Positions 6,960 to 7,066 of a DNA stretch of 7,066 bases are shown here, piece by piece. Each line of letters begins with the position of its first letter. Position 1 is the first letter of the stretch. The translations under genes and the position numbers were made by a program. The notes under the pieces were generated by a model. That model searched no databases and was not told the DNA's origin. It was given only the letters and a program-made list of their open reading frames with translations. This DNA comes from Clostridia bacterium (lineage in GTDB: Bacteria; Bacillota_A; Clostridia; UBA1212; UBA1255): assembly GCA_017522515.1 (NCBI GenBank), contig JAFWZH010000132.1, positions 1-7,066 of the forward strand, in the 5' to 3' direction.

Positions 6960-7066
6960 CTAAAACGGGTATAATACCGTTACAGGGGTTGAGCGGACTT
7001 CTCCTAATGGTCCTTCGGCTATAGCTGTGAAAACATAAGTATTAGATTCATAAAAGCAGGCACCGA
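6960..7066 (-). CDS. C-terminal end of an upstream gene, beta-sandwich (fibronectin-III/Ig-like) tail, partial
   Basis: An open frame on the - strand enters from the right edge and ends at TAG (6962-6960), giving 34 complete codons. The peptide alternates hydrophobic and polar residues (YVFTAIAEG, then STPVTVLYPF), which resembles the last two beta strands of a fibronectin-III or bacterial Ig-like domain; the S-x-PVTV ending is typical of that strand. G+C is higher here (about 42%) than in the neighbouring genes. It points the same way as the SIR2-STAND gene, 80 bp upstream of it, and could be a secreted, surface or phage-tail protein. With so little sequence the product is not named. The competing frames are shorter or less protein-like. 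Confidence 0.55.
   Translation of the reverse strand, partial: GACFYESNTYVFTAIAEGPLGEVRSTPVTVLYPF

Noticed and set aside
6970..6975. Perfect TATAAT on the + strand, as a -10 box.
   Set aside because: No -35-like hexamer at 16-18 nt upstream. It lies inside the end of the minus-strand partial gene, and no + strand gene follows in the window.
6957..6988. Interrupted hairpin (CCCT/AGGG and AACGG/CCGTT) around the stop codon of the partial upstream gene, as its terminator.
   Set aside because: The stem is short (4 + 5 bp with an internal loop), there is no U-tract, and most of it is in coding sequence.
6964..7036. Plus-strand frame (24 residues, between TAA at 6961 and TAA at 7034) that could be the degraded tail of a TnpB/IS605-type transposase, with AGCAGGCACCGA near the edge.
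   Set aside because: It is closed by stops on both sides and has no TnpB zinc-finger or catalytic motif. The opposite strand gives a longer frame, open to the window edge, with clear beta-strand patterning.
1..7066. CRISPR array, tRNA or rRNA genes, intact insertion sequence.
   Set aside because: No regularly spaced direct repeats, no cloverleaf-like or rRNA-like stretch, and no transposase motifs were seen on either strand.

Overview
The window is AT-rich (roughly 30% G+C by eye) and holds two long genes facing each other, plus the tail end of a third. A strong AGGAGG ribosome-binding site and the low G+C codon use suggest a Bacillota host of clostridial type. This is an inference: there is no rRNA or marker gene to confirm it.

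Layout. (1) Bases 1-54 are the leader of gene 1, with a 17-bp near-palindrome at the very edge and an ideal Shine-Dalgarno. (2) Bases 55-2592 (+) encode an 845-residue two-part protein. Its N-terminal third has the layout of a D-Ala-D-Ala-ligase-type ATP-grasp domain with several key residues replaced. The rest is a group II PLP-dependent decarboxylase-like domain that keeps the Schiff-base lysine (K635), the ring-stacking histidine (H493) and the ring-nitrogen aspartate (D583). (3) Bases 2593-2664 are a short convergent gap with a perfect 12-bp inverted repeat. (4) Bases 2665-6879 (-) encode a 1404-residue SIR2-STAND(NACHT)-TPR protein. This is the architecture of bacterial anti-phage NADase sensors (Avs5-like). 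(5) Bases 6880-6959 are the gene 2 leader, with a second exact copy of the 17-bp element and an A6T6 palindrome. (6) Bases 6960-7066 (-) are the last 34 complete codons of an upstream gene, with a beta-strand pattern like the end of a fibronectin-III or Ig-like domain.

The main observation is that the 17-mer GATAACTTCAAATTATC lies upstream of both long genes, in the same orientation relative to each gene, 37 and 46 nt before the start codons. The two convergent genes are therefore framed by an inverted repeat. The simplest reading is a shared operator, so the ATP-grasp/decarboxylase fusion and the SIR2-STAND sensor would be controlled together and may form one two-gene system. A mobile or invertible cassette is the alternative. 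In this working model the STAND protein senses an invader with its TPR region, oligomerises through its NTPase and depletes NAD+ with its SIR2 domain. The fusion enzyme would make or modify a small amine or amino-acid-derived compound. The enzyme's role in any defence is unknown. All domain calls are by-eye motif recognition, with no database search.
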